Shown here in pieces: positions 22,439-32,939 of a stretch of 64,000 bases of DNA. A program made the translations under genes and the position numbers. Source of the stretch: Cyanophora paradoxa (taxonomy: Eukaryota > Glaucocystophyceae > Cyanophorales > Cyanophoraceae); contig QPMI01000515.1 of assembly GCA_004431415.1 (NCBI GenBank), forward strand, positions 186,001 through 250,000, given 5' to 3'. The notes beneath the pieces were generated by a model. That model saw nothing but the letters and a program-made list of their open reading frames with translations, made no database searches and had not been told where the DNA came from. The stretch's first letter is position 1; every line of letters starts with the position of its first letter.

Positions 22439-23977
22439 ATGTCGCGGCTCCCAATGACTGTCACTGCGAGCATGCGCGAGTACATGATCGCCTCCAATGC
22501 GATCGCTCCGGACCCTGGCATGTCCGTCCAGCAGCTCACTGCTGATCATGAGGCGCCGGCACGCGACGAGAAAGGGCACCTTATTGTGTCCCTGCTTCCT
22601 GCGCGGCCCACGCTGCAGGAAGTGGACGCTTGGCTCGGCCAGATTGGCAACAGTGCGTCTCAGACGACGAAGTATGCCACCGAGCCCGAGCCGGGACCCC
22701 AGGGCCCGAACTTCGCTAAGGTTGAGGCCCTCGCGGGCCACATGCTTAGCAACATGAGCCGCGGGCCGATCTCCGACCTGATCGTGCGCCGCCGCGGGCA
22801 CCTTGACTCGCTCAAGGCTACGCTCGCGGAGAAGAGCGCCCGTGTAGCCGTGCTGGAAGCCCTCGATGCGGAGGCGCGCACGAACGAGACCGACGGTGAA
22901 CTGCTCCTCCTGAAGGACACGATCCGCCGCGTCGAGGCGGAGTACAACGCCGGCCGGGACACGTACATGCGTGCGCCAGGCCTCAAGGCTTTCATTCTGG
23001 CGGCCGCCGCGAAGGGCCTGCCGTTTGAGTCTGAGAAGGCGATCCTGGCCCCGTTCACCGGCGAGGACCCGCTGACGTGGCTCAACTGGATCAATCCGTA
23101 CCTCTGGCACACGTTGCCGCAGGGGAAGACGTACGCGGAGCACCTGCTCCACGTGCTCGAGAACGCTCTCGTGCGGCGTAAGACGGGCAACGACCCGCAG
23201 TACCGGAACTTCGATGTCCGGTCCTCAACAGCGGCTGAGCGCAATCAGTACACGATGGAGCGCTTCCGCGACGAGCTGCAGGCTCAGATCGCACGCCAGG
23301 GCGCCGCCCTCACGCCCCTTGGGGTTGAAGACGTGCTTGAGCGCATCTGCGAGCGGCACGGGCGCTATGACATCAGCCTGCAGGTGCCCGCGGCCCGTGG
23401 CCCGGAGCCCGAGGCGAAGCGCGCCAGGGGAGCCTCCGGCTATAAAGCCCCCTCATATGCTGATGACGGGGACGCTGTGCCAGTCAAGGCATTGGAGCCC
23501 GCCGCTGGAGCTGTCCCTCGGCCTGCCTCTCGGCCGGCAGCTGAGCGCCGGACTGGGCCCCTTGTCTCTGCACATGGGTCCTCATGGGCCGTGCAGTCCC
23601 ACTCGCCAGACGCCCTTGCTGCTGTGATGCAGCGCATGGCCGAGCTTGGGTACCCTCAGTACCCTCCCTCTGAGTGCTGGAACTGCGCTGGCGACCCTAG
23701 CGTCCCAGCATCGAAGCGCCTTCACTGGGCTTTCATTTGCCCAAAGCGCCCCCCGCACGCTCCCCGCAACCGTTGGGTGCGGAATAGCAGGGCAGATGCT
23801 GCGGCTGACTCATACGATGATGCGTATGAGTACGAAGATGGGGAAGATTATGTAGATGAGAGCGAGGTCTGCGGTCGCTGCGGCGAAACCGGGCACCACC
23901 ACAGTGCCTGCCAGGACCCGCCGACTCGTGCTAAGGGCAAGGCCCCCACGGCCCTGCCTGCCCCTGCGGCCGAGTAA
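22439..23977 (+). CDS. Gag-like polyprotein with CCHC zinc knuckle
   Basis: 512 codons from ATG 22439, the first in-frame ATG. The central part, with FTGEDPLTWLNWINPYLWHT and a helix-rich stretch up to about residue 310, has the look of a retrotransposon capsid domain. A basic Pro/Ala-rich linker follows, then a second Cys/His cluster (CWNCAGDP...HWAFICP), an acidic patch, and a canonical zinc knuckle CGRCGETGHHHSAC (spacing C-X2-C-X4-H-X4-C, about residues 478-491). This is the nucleic-acid-binding and particle-forming protein of the element. The stop at 23975-23977 is not followed by any pol frame, and no slippery or readthrough extension into protease or RT was found. The frame is intact, so expression is plausible. 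Confidence 0.87.
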   Translation: MSRLPMTVTASMREYMIASNAIAPDPGMSVQQLTADHEAPARDEKGHLIVSLLPARPTLQEVDAWLGQIGNSASQTTKYATEPEPGPQGPNFAKVEALAGHMLSNMSRGPISDLIVRRRGHLDSLKATLAEKSARVAVLEALDAEARTNETDGELLLLKDTIRRVEAEYNAGRDTYMRAPGLKAFILAAAAKGLPFESEKAILAPFTGEDPLTWLNWINPYLWHTLPQGKTYAEHLLHVLENALVRRKTGNDPQYRNFDVRSSTAAERNQYTMERFRDELQAQIARQGAALTPLGVEDVLERICERHGRYDISLQVPAARGPEPEAKRARGASGYKAPSYADDGDAVPVKALEPAAGAVPRPASRPAAERRTGPLVSAHGSSWAVQSHSPDALAAVMQRMAELGYPQYPPSECWNCAGDPSVPASKRLHWAFICPKRPPHAPRNRWVRNSRADAAADSYDDAYEYEDGEDYVDESEVCGRCGETGHHHSACQDPPTRAKGKAPTALPAPAAE

Positions 23978-26289
23978 AAATGTGCGTTGGGCCTGGCCGG
24001 CTTGGGCAGCCGCCAGAGCAAGGCCCTGCAAATTTTCGCGAAGCTCCGCGAAAGTTTTTGCCAGCCCCCGCGGCCGGCCTTCGGCGCAAGCCTGGACGTG
24101 CCGGCGCGTCGCTGAGATATAGCATGCGCAGCCAGTATACCTGCCTCGAGCGGGCTGTACATTTGTGCATTTGTACATATATATAATTCTTGACGCCGGG
24201 GACGACGTCTTCCGAGAAGAGGAGTGGGCAGACGAGCCGTGAGCTCGCCCTTCCTGAAGCCCGACCTGGGCCGCTGGTACCCTTGCGGCGGGTACAGCGC
24301 TTTCCGAGAGGAGGAGTCCCTCCTCCTGCTTGCAATTACGGGTGGGTCCCGGTGCGCACCTCGCGCAGCTGCTGTGCGCACGCACACGAGGAGCCCCTCG
24401 TAATTTTTGTAAATATTTGTAAATACTTGCATCCGGTTCGCCCTCCGCGCGAAACCGAGAGTCGCGTACCCCTCCGGGCGGGTACAAGTCTTCCGAGAGG
24501 AGGAGTCCCTCCTCTCGCGAGAAGCGAGCCCCAGAGGACGCCGAAAAGAGCGGCTTGCCGCCCCGAAGCGCACCTGCGCACACGCACATGTACACCCCGC
24601 CGTGCGCATGTAGCTCGGCTGCTGCCCCGGGTGTCTGTCTTCCGAGGGGAGGAGTCCCACCTGCGGACCCCTCCTTTAACGCCCTGATTGGCCTCAGAGC
24701 CGTCGGCTGCGTTCTTGCACGCCCCCTCGGGTGAGCTGCAGCCGCAGCTGGGCGTGAGTGGGAGGCCAGTAGCCCCGCTGCACGCCAGGCTAGCGCCGAA
24801 CGCACAGAGCCCCCAGCCGCTGAGCGCACCGGACATCACGGCGTGCGCTGCTGAGCTTGGGCGTGGGGTCGGAGGCCTGCCCTCAGAAAGCCCCATGGCC
24901 CGCCAGGCCTGCGAACCTTGATCGCAGCCTGCGCCTGCGCAATATCTGAAGCCCCCGCGAGGTTCCGGACCTGCGATTGGGAGCTGATCGCGAGCATGAA
25001 GAGCGAGCGGCCCCGTAGCCCTTGCGACGCGAGATGTGATCCTCGCGCGGAACCCTGCGCCCAGGATGCACTCTCAAGGAAAGCTCAACGCCTGAGGCGA
25101 GATGCTTGGCCCGGCCGAGTGCCTGGCAGCGCGTTGCGAGCTTGACAGGCGGCCCCTGTGCCCCTGCAAAACTCGTGAGCTTCCGAGCTCCGAAGAAGGG
25201 CGAGCCTGAGGTCACCGCGTGCCCAAGAGCTCGAGCCCTAAAGTGAAGTCCTGGCGTGTCCCCGAGGCGGCCAGGCGGCTGGCACTGGCTCTAAGCTGTG
25301 CCCAGTGGCGGCTTCATCGCGAGCCTAAGTCCTGTTGGCGCCTGCCAAGCCGGTCCATAGGGCGGCTGGGCGGTCGGCTGGCTACAACGCCAAGCGCGAC
25401 GACGGGGGTACCATCCCTCTGCATGAGAATCCACGTCGGGGACGCCTGACGCTGGCTCTTCTCCCATAGGCATACGGCACGGTGTTGGGCAGGCTGCTCA
25501 GCGTCCGTGCATGGGCGTTTGCAGTAGTTCTGTGGGCGTATCCGGGTCTAGTTCCGGCTCTACACCCGTTGACACGGCACCCGCCCGTCAACCCGACGAG
25601 TTAGACCGCGCCGCACTTGCCGCGAGAGCCTAAGGGGCGCTCGCCTAGGCGTGGTCACGAGTACCAGCGTCTAGGTCACCCGCGCTAGCTTGCGTGGGGG
25701 GCGCTCTGGAGAGGGTCGCTGCGCCGCCTCGCGCGCCATGGCCCTGCGTCGCTGTTCGCAAGCATTGAATCGCTTTGCGACGTGCTCTCGCTGCGCAACG
25801 CGTGGCTCATGGGCGAAAGCCTGCTGCGGAAAGACATCCAATGCACCAGAATCCCCTCGTCCCCTTGGGCCGCCGGCCTGAAGCTTGACCTTGGCCCTCT
25901 GGGCCGGAGATGGACAATTATTTGCGGCACTGCGGCATACTGCCGCCACCCCCTCTTGACACGGTTTTACATTTAGAAATTGAGAATCGATTTATATATA
26001 ATTAGCTCTTGGTTTCGATTTATAAATTAGAGAGTTGATGGTTTTACGATGTACATAGCCCATACTGGCTAGAGGTCTTCTTCAATTCCCGGCAGTAGCC
26101 GGCCACTCGTCTATTTTCAATTCCCGGCAGTCGAGCTGCCGGAGTGCGCGAAATTCGCGATTCTGTAAGTATGGCTTTCAGTCTTTTATTCCCGGCAGTC
26201 CCCTGCCGCGAAACTTTGTAAATATGCTTGCTTGTAGATATTTCCGTGGTACTTAGACCACGCGGACGTGGTCTTCCGAGTGGAGGAGT
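23978..26289 (+). other. non-coding interior of the LTR element with repeated PPT-like motif
   Basis: No polymerase reading. The motif CTTCCGAGNGGAGGAGT (with minor variants) occurs near 24209, 24301, 24490, 24639 and, at its last copy, 26272-26290, where it forms the purine tract bordering the 3' LTR. Near the right end three ATTCCCGGCAGT stems recur (about 26079, 26117 and 26188). Antisense frames of up to 339 codons are produced by the repeats and are not called. Confidence 0.7.
26278..26289 (+). other. polypurine tract
   Basis: GAGTGGAGGAGT ends at the first base of the 3' LTR, the position expected for the plus-strand primer. Confidence 0.75.
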
Positions 26290-26588
26290 TGTCGCATGCA
26301 TGATTATCGTGCATGCGGAGCTAGATAGTGCAGCCTTCGTGCTGCTAGTTGCTAGTGCAGCCTACGTGCTGCTAGGGCCGACGTCGGCGTCAGTACGCCT
26401 CGGCCACCGCTTATTATAGCTACTACGGGTACGCCGGGCCTGTCCGGGTACAGATCACTCATAGGGATACACTGTTCTAGGGAATACTACAGAGCGATAG
26501 CGATCCCTCGCGATCCCAAGCGCCCCGCCGAGCCCAGGGTCGGCAGGTCGCATCCCCGCGTGCTTGCACACTAATCCCGCACGCGACA
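26290..26588 (+). repeat. 3' LTR
   Basis: 299 bp with 6-bp inverted ends TGTCGC and GCGACA. It matches 21670-21967 throughout and is followed by the target duplication ATCGT (26589-26593). Confidence 0.93.
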
Positions 26589-26593
26589 ATCGT

Positions 26594-27726
26594 GTCCCTT
26601 CTCGTGATCCCTCTATTTTGTGCTACTTTACTGTATCTTTGATTTGTGATTGCTTTGTTGTCCGATCCTTAATATCACTACCTACGGGGGGTTCGCCCCA
26701 CCGTATACGTACGCGTAGTCTCTCAAAAAAAGCTAAATCTTTAAATTTGATTTGCGAACCGAAATTGCGATTACTTTGTTATCTTTTAACAAGCGAGTCC
26801 CTGCGGAGCAGGAGTGGCCTTGTTTGTAACTTAGTAATATTACTATAGCTATATACTGTAGCTACCTACGGCCCCGGAGGCTACGGGGGGCTCGGCGCGG
26901 CTCGCCCCACGTGCACCGTAGTCTCTAAAAAACAATCGGATAAGTCACAAAAAGTCTGGTAGGATTTAGATATATATATGTAGATCGATATGTACATGTA
27001 GAATCATTGTAGATGGGATAGGATCATATTACTATGATATTAGGATGGCGTTTCAAAGCCGCGTTTGTCACGCCGTCACGGAGGTAATGGGAGGTTACCG
27101 CCTAAGGCGGCCTAACTTGCCGGACGGTCACGTGAACGGGGCCACGGGCCCACGCCGCCCGGCCGTGGGCCCGTGACCGTCACGGCGTCGGAGTCGGTCG
27201 GACTCATCAGTGACGCCGCGGCGCGCGCCGCGGCCCGGCGGGCCGCGCGGCCCCATGACCACGATCGCGACTCCTCGACGAGCCTGACATCAATGTCCGA
27301 TCGCGACTCCTCAGGGCCTCGACGAGCCTCTGGAGTCCCGGGTCCGCGTGACATCAATGTCCGAGTCAGTCCGACGTCGACCGTCCGACCACAGCCTCAG
27401 CTGCCTCACAGCCTGAGAGTCACAGCTCAGCTGCAGGCTCACAGAGTCACAGTCACTCACAGACTCACGTGCACACTGCAGCTGCACAGGCTCAGAGTCA
27501 GCACAGCATGATGACGTCGACTCGCCGACTCGACGCCGAGTCGGTGTCACGTGCACTCGGTGAGTCCGCAATGACTCCGCATGCGCAGTGCGCACGCCGT
27601 CCAACGTTAACGGTCCAAGTTCCAACTTCCAACCGTTGAACTTGCGGCAATTGCACAGTTTAAATTTGCACTGTCACAGTGTGTGCTGCAGTGTGCAACG
27701 GCCATGCGAGTCGATGCGACTCATGA
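26594..27726. other. intergenic, no gene recognised
   Basis: Contains two related blocks (about 26680-26730 and 26860-26935), each with CTACGGGGGG, TCGCCCCAC and CGTAGTCTCTNAAAAAA, and from 27100 on dense GAGTC/GACTC palindromic motifs. Open frames reflect these repeats. Confidence 0.5.
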
Positions 27727-27734
27727 CTCATGAG

Positions 27735-28272
27735 TAGGGCTGGGCCGGTGGCGGCCGGTGGCAGTGGCAACCTCCCACCGACCGACCGGGTGGAAAATCT
27801 GGCCCACCGCCATACAACGCCCGGTACCATACAAATTAAAATTCTAGGGGGGTAGGCTCGCAAAAATGTCATATTCTCGCGCGCGAAAGTTTCATATTCC
27901 GTACTCACCCAGCAAAGTGCTGCTTAGTTCATCTTCCTCCGCTCCTGCCTTGCAATCGTGAATGACGTCGGAGCCCAAGGAAGCTGACGTCGACGCCATC
28001 GATATCGATATCCCGTACCCCGCCTGAGCACCAACCACCCCGGCCTCCCCCACAACTGGCTTGAACCCGCCCCAAAGCACTCGCTTTATAATAATTTAGA
28101 TAGTAGGCGCGTAGCGCCTTGAAGCTGTGCAGAATTTAGCGTATTTCCTGTCAATTTTCACGCACTGTAGCACGTACCCCCACCTCCACCGACCGCCACC
28201 GGTGGGTAACAGTCAGCGGGCCCACCGACTGTGCCCACCGGTGGGGGAAAACTCGGACTGTGCCCAGCCCTA
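27735..28272. mobile_element. hAT-type MITE
   Basis: 538 bp. The left end TAGGGCTGGGC (27735-27745) and right end GCCCAGCCCTA (28262-28272) are perfect inverted repeats of the hAT terminal type. The flanks carry an 8-bp target duplication CTCATGAG (27727-27734 and 28273-28280), the length expected for hAT. Subterminal CCACCGACCGNC and CCACCGGTGG motifs occur near both ends. No transposase reading is present, so it is non-autonomous. Confidence 0.9.
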
Positions 28273-28280
28273 CTCATGAG

Positions 28281-29336
28281 TCATGAGTCATGATCATGGC
28301 CGGGCATCATGGCATGCGGGCCGATGATGCGGCGCGGCGGTCACCGGCGTCGGTCCGGCGATCGCGAGCCTCGGAGATTCGCGACTCACCGGAGTCCGAC
28401 GGTCACCGCCGAGTCACCGGCGAGTCGGCGGCGACTCACCGTACCGCATCACGGTCCGCATGATCGACCGTTGCAATTGGACGGCGTGAGCCGCGTGACT
28501 CCGCGTGAGCCCGCGGAGCCGCGCGCCGCTCAGTGGCGCTCACTGCGGGCAGTCTGCGGCGCTCGATCCGGCGATCGCGACTCGCGAGCTCAGCGCGCGG
28601 CCGCGGGCCCGGCCGGGCGGCCCAGCGGCCCCGGCCCGGCGCCGGGCTGGCCGGGCGGGCCTCGCCGGCGACTCGCGATCGGCGGGGAGTCACTGAGTCG
28701 CCGCGCGCGCATGCAGGCCCATTGCAGGGCCGGCGCATGCGCAGCAGCGCAGGCCCGCATGCGCAGCGCGATCATCCGGCCGATCGAATCGGCGATCCTG
28801 ACCGCAGCAGGCTGAGCAGTGAGCACTGCCAGCAGCACAGAGTGCCACAGACCGCCGCGGCGCTGCGGCGTCCGACGGTCACGGCCGCGGTCGCCGACTG
28901 TTGCCAAGTTGTTTGCCCACCCGTCGCGATCGTGATAGACGTCGATATCGATGTTCTAGACGAATGACGAGAATTAGCTTGAATTTACCTAAGAAATTAC
29001 GCAAAAAGGACATATAGAATGATATAGTACGATATAGATCTAGACGAGCTAGCGATCGACGTTAAAGTTAGACGACTACCCTCCCTCGTTTATCCGGCGG
29101 CTTCCGGCCTATCTTTGTGGTCGGCGACTCGGCGCTGGTCGCCAGCTGCGCGTCGCCTACTTTACTAAGTTAGCTTACAGAAGTTATGTGCATATGCATG
29201 TATATATGCTTTCAAACTTTTGAAAGTTTCGGGGCCGGCGCCCAGCCGGCGCCTACCGGTAGCCGGCGAGTAGCCGCCTGAGCGCTAGCCTATAGCTAGT
29301 AGCCTAGTACTACTACTGTACTAGGCCCTAGTAGGC
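28281..29336. other. intergenic, palindrome-rich, no gene recognised
   Basis: GC-rich stretch full of GAGTC/GACTC, GCGATCGC and CCGGCGNCGG motifs, turning AT-richer after 28960. The 168-codon plus frame at 28309-28815 is composed of these repeats and has no splice-supported continuation. Confidence 0.5.
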
Positions 29337-29338
29337 TA

Positions 29339-29615
29339 CCGTGTAAGACTTATATATATACCGCGCTGACTTAACTACCGCGCTGCCAAATTACCGGCGA
29401 TTTACCGCGCTCAAAATTTTTAGAACGCAGTAATTTGCTAGCGCAGTATATATTACCCCATTTGCTAACAAATAATACATTTTCGAAGATGATGGAAAGC
29501 TCAAAAAAAAAATGGAAAGCGGTAATTTGGTAGCGCGGTAAAGCGCAAATCGGGCCCAAAGTTTTGGAACGCGCTAATATTATAATTTGTGACGCGGTAT
29601 TTAAGTCTTACACGG
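29339..29615. mobile_element. short foldback MITE, possible TA target duplication
   Basis: Ends CCGTGTAAGACTTA (29339-29352) and TAAGTCTTACACGG (29602-29615) are perfect inverted repeats, flanked by TA on both sides. The interior continues the inverted arrangement (ACCGCGCT... against ...AGCGCGGTAA), so much of the 277 bp can fold back on itself. A TA duplication points to a Tc1/mariner-like mobiliser, but two bases are weak evidence. Confidence 0.75.
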
Positions 29616-29789
29616 TAGCATAGACTCGGACTCCCGGGTCCGAGACTCCGAGTCCCCGATCGCCGAGTCGGACTCCCCGTCCGACAGTCACGGCGTCGCG
29701 GCCGCGGCCGCTAATTATAAGTGAGAAAACTACATATATTTGATAATATATATATTTGCGCAATATGAAGAATTCATTTATTCATCATT

Positions 29790-30819
29790 AATTAGCCGCA
29801 TGCGCGCAGATATATACTATGAGATGTATTATGTATATATTTACAAATTACATTGGACTGTTGAAAAGTACGTATACCGCGCTGTATATAGCTACCGTAT
29901 AATTATATACTTAACTTAGTAAGCTTAGCGTTGCATATGAACTGCTTCAGTAAGAATCATTATATATACGTAACCGCCAGTTGCACTGTACGCAACTTGC
30001 ACACTGTGATTTAGTGCTAAAGGTTTTTAGGCGATCTATAATATTTTGTTTTCAAATATTTCCAGCGCCTGTATATATGCATGGCCGGAAAAGCCGAGAA
30101 TTCTTAGAGGTAGTCCCGTCTCTTTCAAGTTTCGAGCCGGGCCCGGCGCGGGGCCCTGCGAAGACGTCGACGTCGACTGACCTAGGCCTAGGCTACTAAA
30201 AATTTACGTTACGTACCAGCTGCGCGCTAAACGTCCCGTCTCCGCCACTCCGCCGGCGCCAATCCGCCAAAGCCAGCTACCGGTGTAGATCTGGAAAAGC
30301 CCTGCGAAGAGTCGCCGAAAACGTATACGTACGTATACGTATACGTATACGCGTACGTACGTATACTAAATTTTTGCCAGCTGCTTAAATTATATTTTAA
30401 GCCAGCTTGTGGCACTTTAATTAATTTTGGTGAAGTAATAATTATTTTCCTGTGTTGAATTAACCATTTCAGTAACGTGCACTGAGCTGCGCCGCTGCTA
30501 GCGCTGCGGCCCTGAATGCGGGCAACTGATGCAGACCTGCCTCGGGGCTAGTTCGCAACGGACGGGCTGCAGAGGAGGTGGCTGCTGCGAGCGAGCAGCG
30601 AGGAGGAGCGGCGCGAGGAAGCTTCCAGGTGCGCGAGCGCGCCGGCCTGCTAGTGACGCGGAAGAGCTCTATCCAGCAAGACGGCCCCCCCCCCGGTGCC
30701 GGCGCAGCGAAGGCCCGACCAACCGGCGACCACCGCTGAGTCGGCGCGTTTTGCGCAGAGGTGTCTGGCGTGTCTTGGTCTTGCTCGTCTCTGTTCGTCT
30801 CTGTTCGTTCGCTGTGGAG
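29790..30819 (+). promoter_or_regulatory. upstream region of homeobox copy 1
   Basis: About 1 kb preceding the homeobox ATG. It holds an alternating TACGTATACG microsatellite at 30329-30366 and is identical in almost every base to 37230-38270. No exon was recognised with confidence; a 213-codon frame starting at 30529 only partly overlaps real exons. Confidence 0.4.
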
Positions 30820-32939
30820 ATGGTCGCTTCAGTGGATTCCGTACTGGGCAGTCCCGTTCTGCACTCGGCGCCCTTGCCCTCCAACACGCCGTTGAACAGG
30901 GTTAGTGGGCCCTTCTGCATGTTCTCGTTGCCGGCGACCGTTGCCCGCGGCCCGCCGATGTCGGATTCTGACTGGAACAATGCAGCATACTTTTGGGCTC
31001 TGCAATCGAATCGCCGACGAGGAGTCCTCTCTGGTGCCGCAAGAGAATCTTATGATCATTCTCGACCTCGGTCAGGCGCACACCAAAGCCTGCGTCGCGA
31101 CGCAGTGCTCGCCGGCATGTTCGTACCGGGGCAGCGAAGGAAGCATGAGCAGCAGCAGCTCGTTCTGTGAAGCGCCGTCTCCCCCGTCGTCCTTCGGCGA
31201 ATCCCTCGGCTCGCCAAGCGGCAACGCGGGTATTACGGAAGACCTGACTGTCCTCGACATCAGCGTTGAGGACAGTCTCCTGTACGAGACTCTGGCCAGC
31301 GATGCAGATTTAGAGCAGCCTGCAGCGTCTCCGCGTCCCTCCGGCTTCAGCGAGCGCCCGTTCCCGGCGAAAGTCGACGACGGAACTCTCTTTGCGCCCG
31401 CGCGCTCCGCCGAACCGGCCTCGCCTGCATTTCATGGTGTCCGCTTTTCGTTTAGCGTTGCTTCCGGCGGATCTGACGCTCCTCGCAGCCGCCGTTGTTA
31501 TCGAGGATCCTCTGGATCTGGTTCTTGGGGACGAGCCGCTGCTGGATCGCAAGCTCCCGCTCGAATCCACCATTTTCAGGACAGAGAGCGCTCATGACGA
31601 GTTCACGTCGGACGATCTCTTTGGTCGCGCCGCCAAGCGCCCCCGGACGGTTCGATCGACCCGCCTCCGCGCCTGTTTCATCGCACAGCTCTAAAGCCCG
31701 TAGCAGGAGCACGCGGAGTCGGTCGAGATGACTTTCCTCGAGTGCGAGATGGACACCGGCACGGTCAAGGGCGAGCCGTCCGAGTGCGGCGGCGAGTCGA
31801 TCTGCGGCTCGCCGGAGGCGGATAGCATGTTTCTCGAGACATCCGACTGCGACACGCAGGAGCAGCTGCAGGCTCTCAGCTCGGAGATCTCGATGATGGA
31901 CGACTCTGCCCGCCGCCTCATCGCGCAGGCCCTCTACAGGCTCTCGGCCGCGGCCGCGCCCGATCAGAACGACCCTGTAGCGTCCCTCGAGCCTCTGTTC
32001 CCGCGCTCCGTCGCCGTTGCCGTCGCCGCGGCCGCGTCTAATGCCAGCGGGCTCCTGGTGACGGGATCCGGCCGGAAGCGGCGCGTCGCCGCTGCGACGC
32101 CGGTGGAGCAGCGCGCGATGGACGCCGTCGCTGAGGCGCACCGCCGCTCGGACCGCGCCGTCGCGCGCATCACTTTCCTCGTCGATTTCGACCCGGAGTC
32201 GTTCGCCGTGGACGCCTCTCCCGCCCCCGCGCCGACCTCCGCCCCCGCCCCGCCCGCCCCGTCCGCCTCCATGGCGTGCCCCGGGCCCGCCAAGCCCCCT
32301 GTCCCCGGCCAGCCCACCCCGCCCCGGGTTCGCGCGCCTTCCCCCCCCCCCCCCCGGCCCCCCCCGGCCCCGCCCCCGCCCCCGCCCCGCAGACTTGGAC
32401 TCTCTGTCTGACCGACCGACTGCCGTACCCGCTGCAGAAGCGCGTCTTCTTCACCGAGGACCAGGTCCGCAAGCTGAACACGTACTACGAGAACCTGGCG
32501 GGCAACAAGTGTACCCCGATGGAGATCGCCTCCATCGCCTCCGACGTCGGCTTGACCGAGCACCAGGTACCCCCCTTTCTTTTCTTTCTTTCTTTCTGCC
32601 CTTCTCCCCTTCTCTTATCGGTCCTCTTATGTTACGCCCGCGCAGGTTCGGATCTACTTCCAGAACAAGCGCGCGCGCACCCGGAAGCCCTCCTCGTCCT
32701 CCGGCGGATCGGGCTGCAAGACGCCCCTGAGCTCGCCCCCGGCGCGCGCCATGCAGCCGCCGGTCTCGTTCCTTCCCCCGTCCACTCCGGCCAGCGCCGC
32801 CCAGAGCCCGGCGGCGTCGCCTATCGCGAGCCCCCTGCCCCCGCGGGCCGCGCCCTCCCCGGCCTGCAGCCCGCAGCTGCCCCCGGCGGCCGCCGTCCGC
32901 ACCAGCAGCACTCTCACTATCCGGCTTCCCGTCGCTTAG
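30820..32939 (+). CDS. homeodomain protein, copy 1 (frame broken by one inserted G)
   Basis: Same seven-exon structure as copy 2: 30820-30900, 30986-31070, 31106-31436, 31489-31649, 31707-32327, 32393-32566 and 32646-32939. Exon 3 has GGGG at 31128-31131 where copy 2 has GGG, which shifts the frame after MFVPG and leads to an early stop near 31170. The downstream exons, including the homeodomain, are otherwise intact and the C-terminal tail reads cleanly to TAG at 32937-32939. With the extra base removed the exons add up to 582 codons. Either the copy is a recent pseudogene or the homopolymer count is a sequencing error. Confidence 0.8.

Larger units (their letters stand above)
21663..26588 (+). 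mobile_element. non-autonomous LTR retrotransposon encoding only Gag
   Basis: A complete element of 4,926 bp: 5' LTR (21663-21967), probable primer-binding region, one Gag-like ORF (22439-23977), about 2.3 kb of non-coding interior, purine-rich tract and 3' LTR (26290-26588), flanked by a 5-bp target duplication ATCGT. LTR ends are TGTCGC...GCGACA. The LTRs are nearly identical; the main difference is an extra ACGTCG in the left one, which implies a young insertion. No protease, reverse transcriptase, RNase H or integrase reading was found on either strand, so mobilisation would need an autonomous partner. It resembles the Gag-only (TR-GAG) class described in plants. Confidence 0.93.

Noticed and set aside
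23810-24829. 339-codon antisense frame in the LTR element
   Set aside because: It overlaps the end of gag in antisense and is built from the repeated purine-tract motif; no domain is visible.
28309-28967. Plus-strand frames of 144-168 codons
   Set aside because: Composed of GAGTC/CGGCG repeats, with no splice-supported partners and no recognisable motif.
31728-32411. Homeobox gene apparently frameshifted at the C-run (32341-32355)
   Set aside because: The C-run lies in a phase-0 intron (32328-32392) with a GTTCGC donor and GCAG acceptor, so the frame change there is only apparent.
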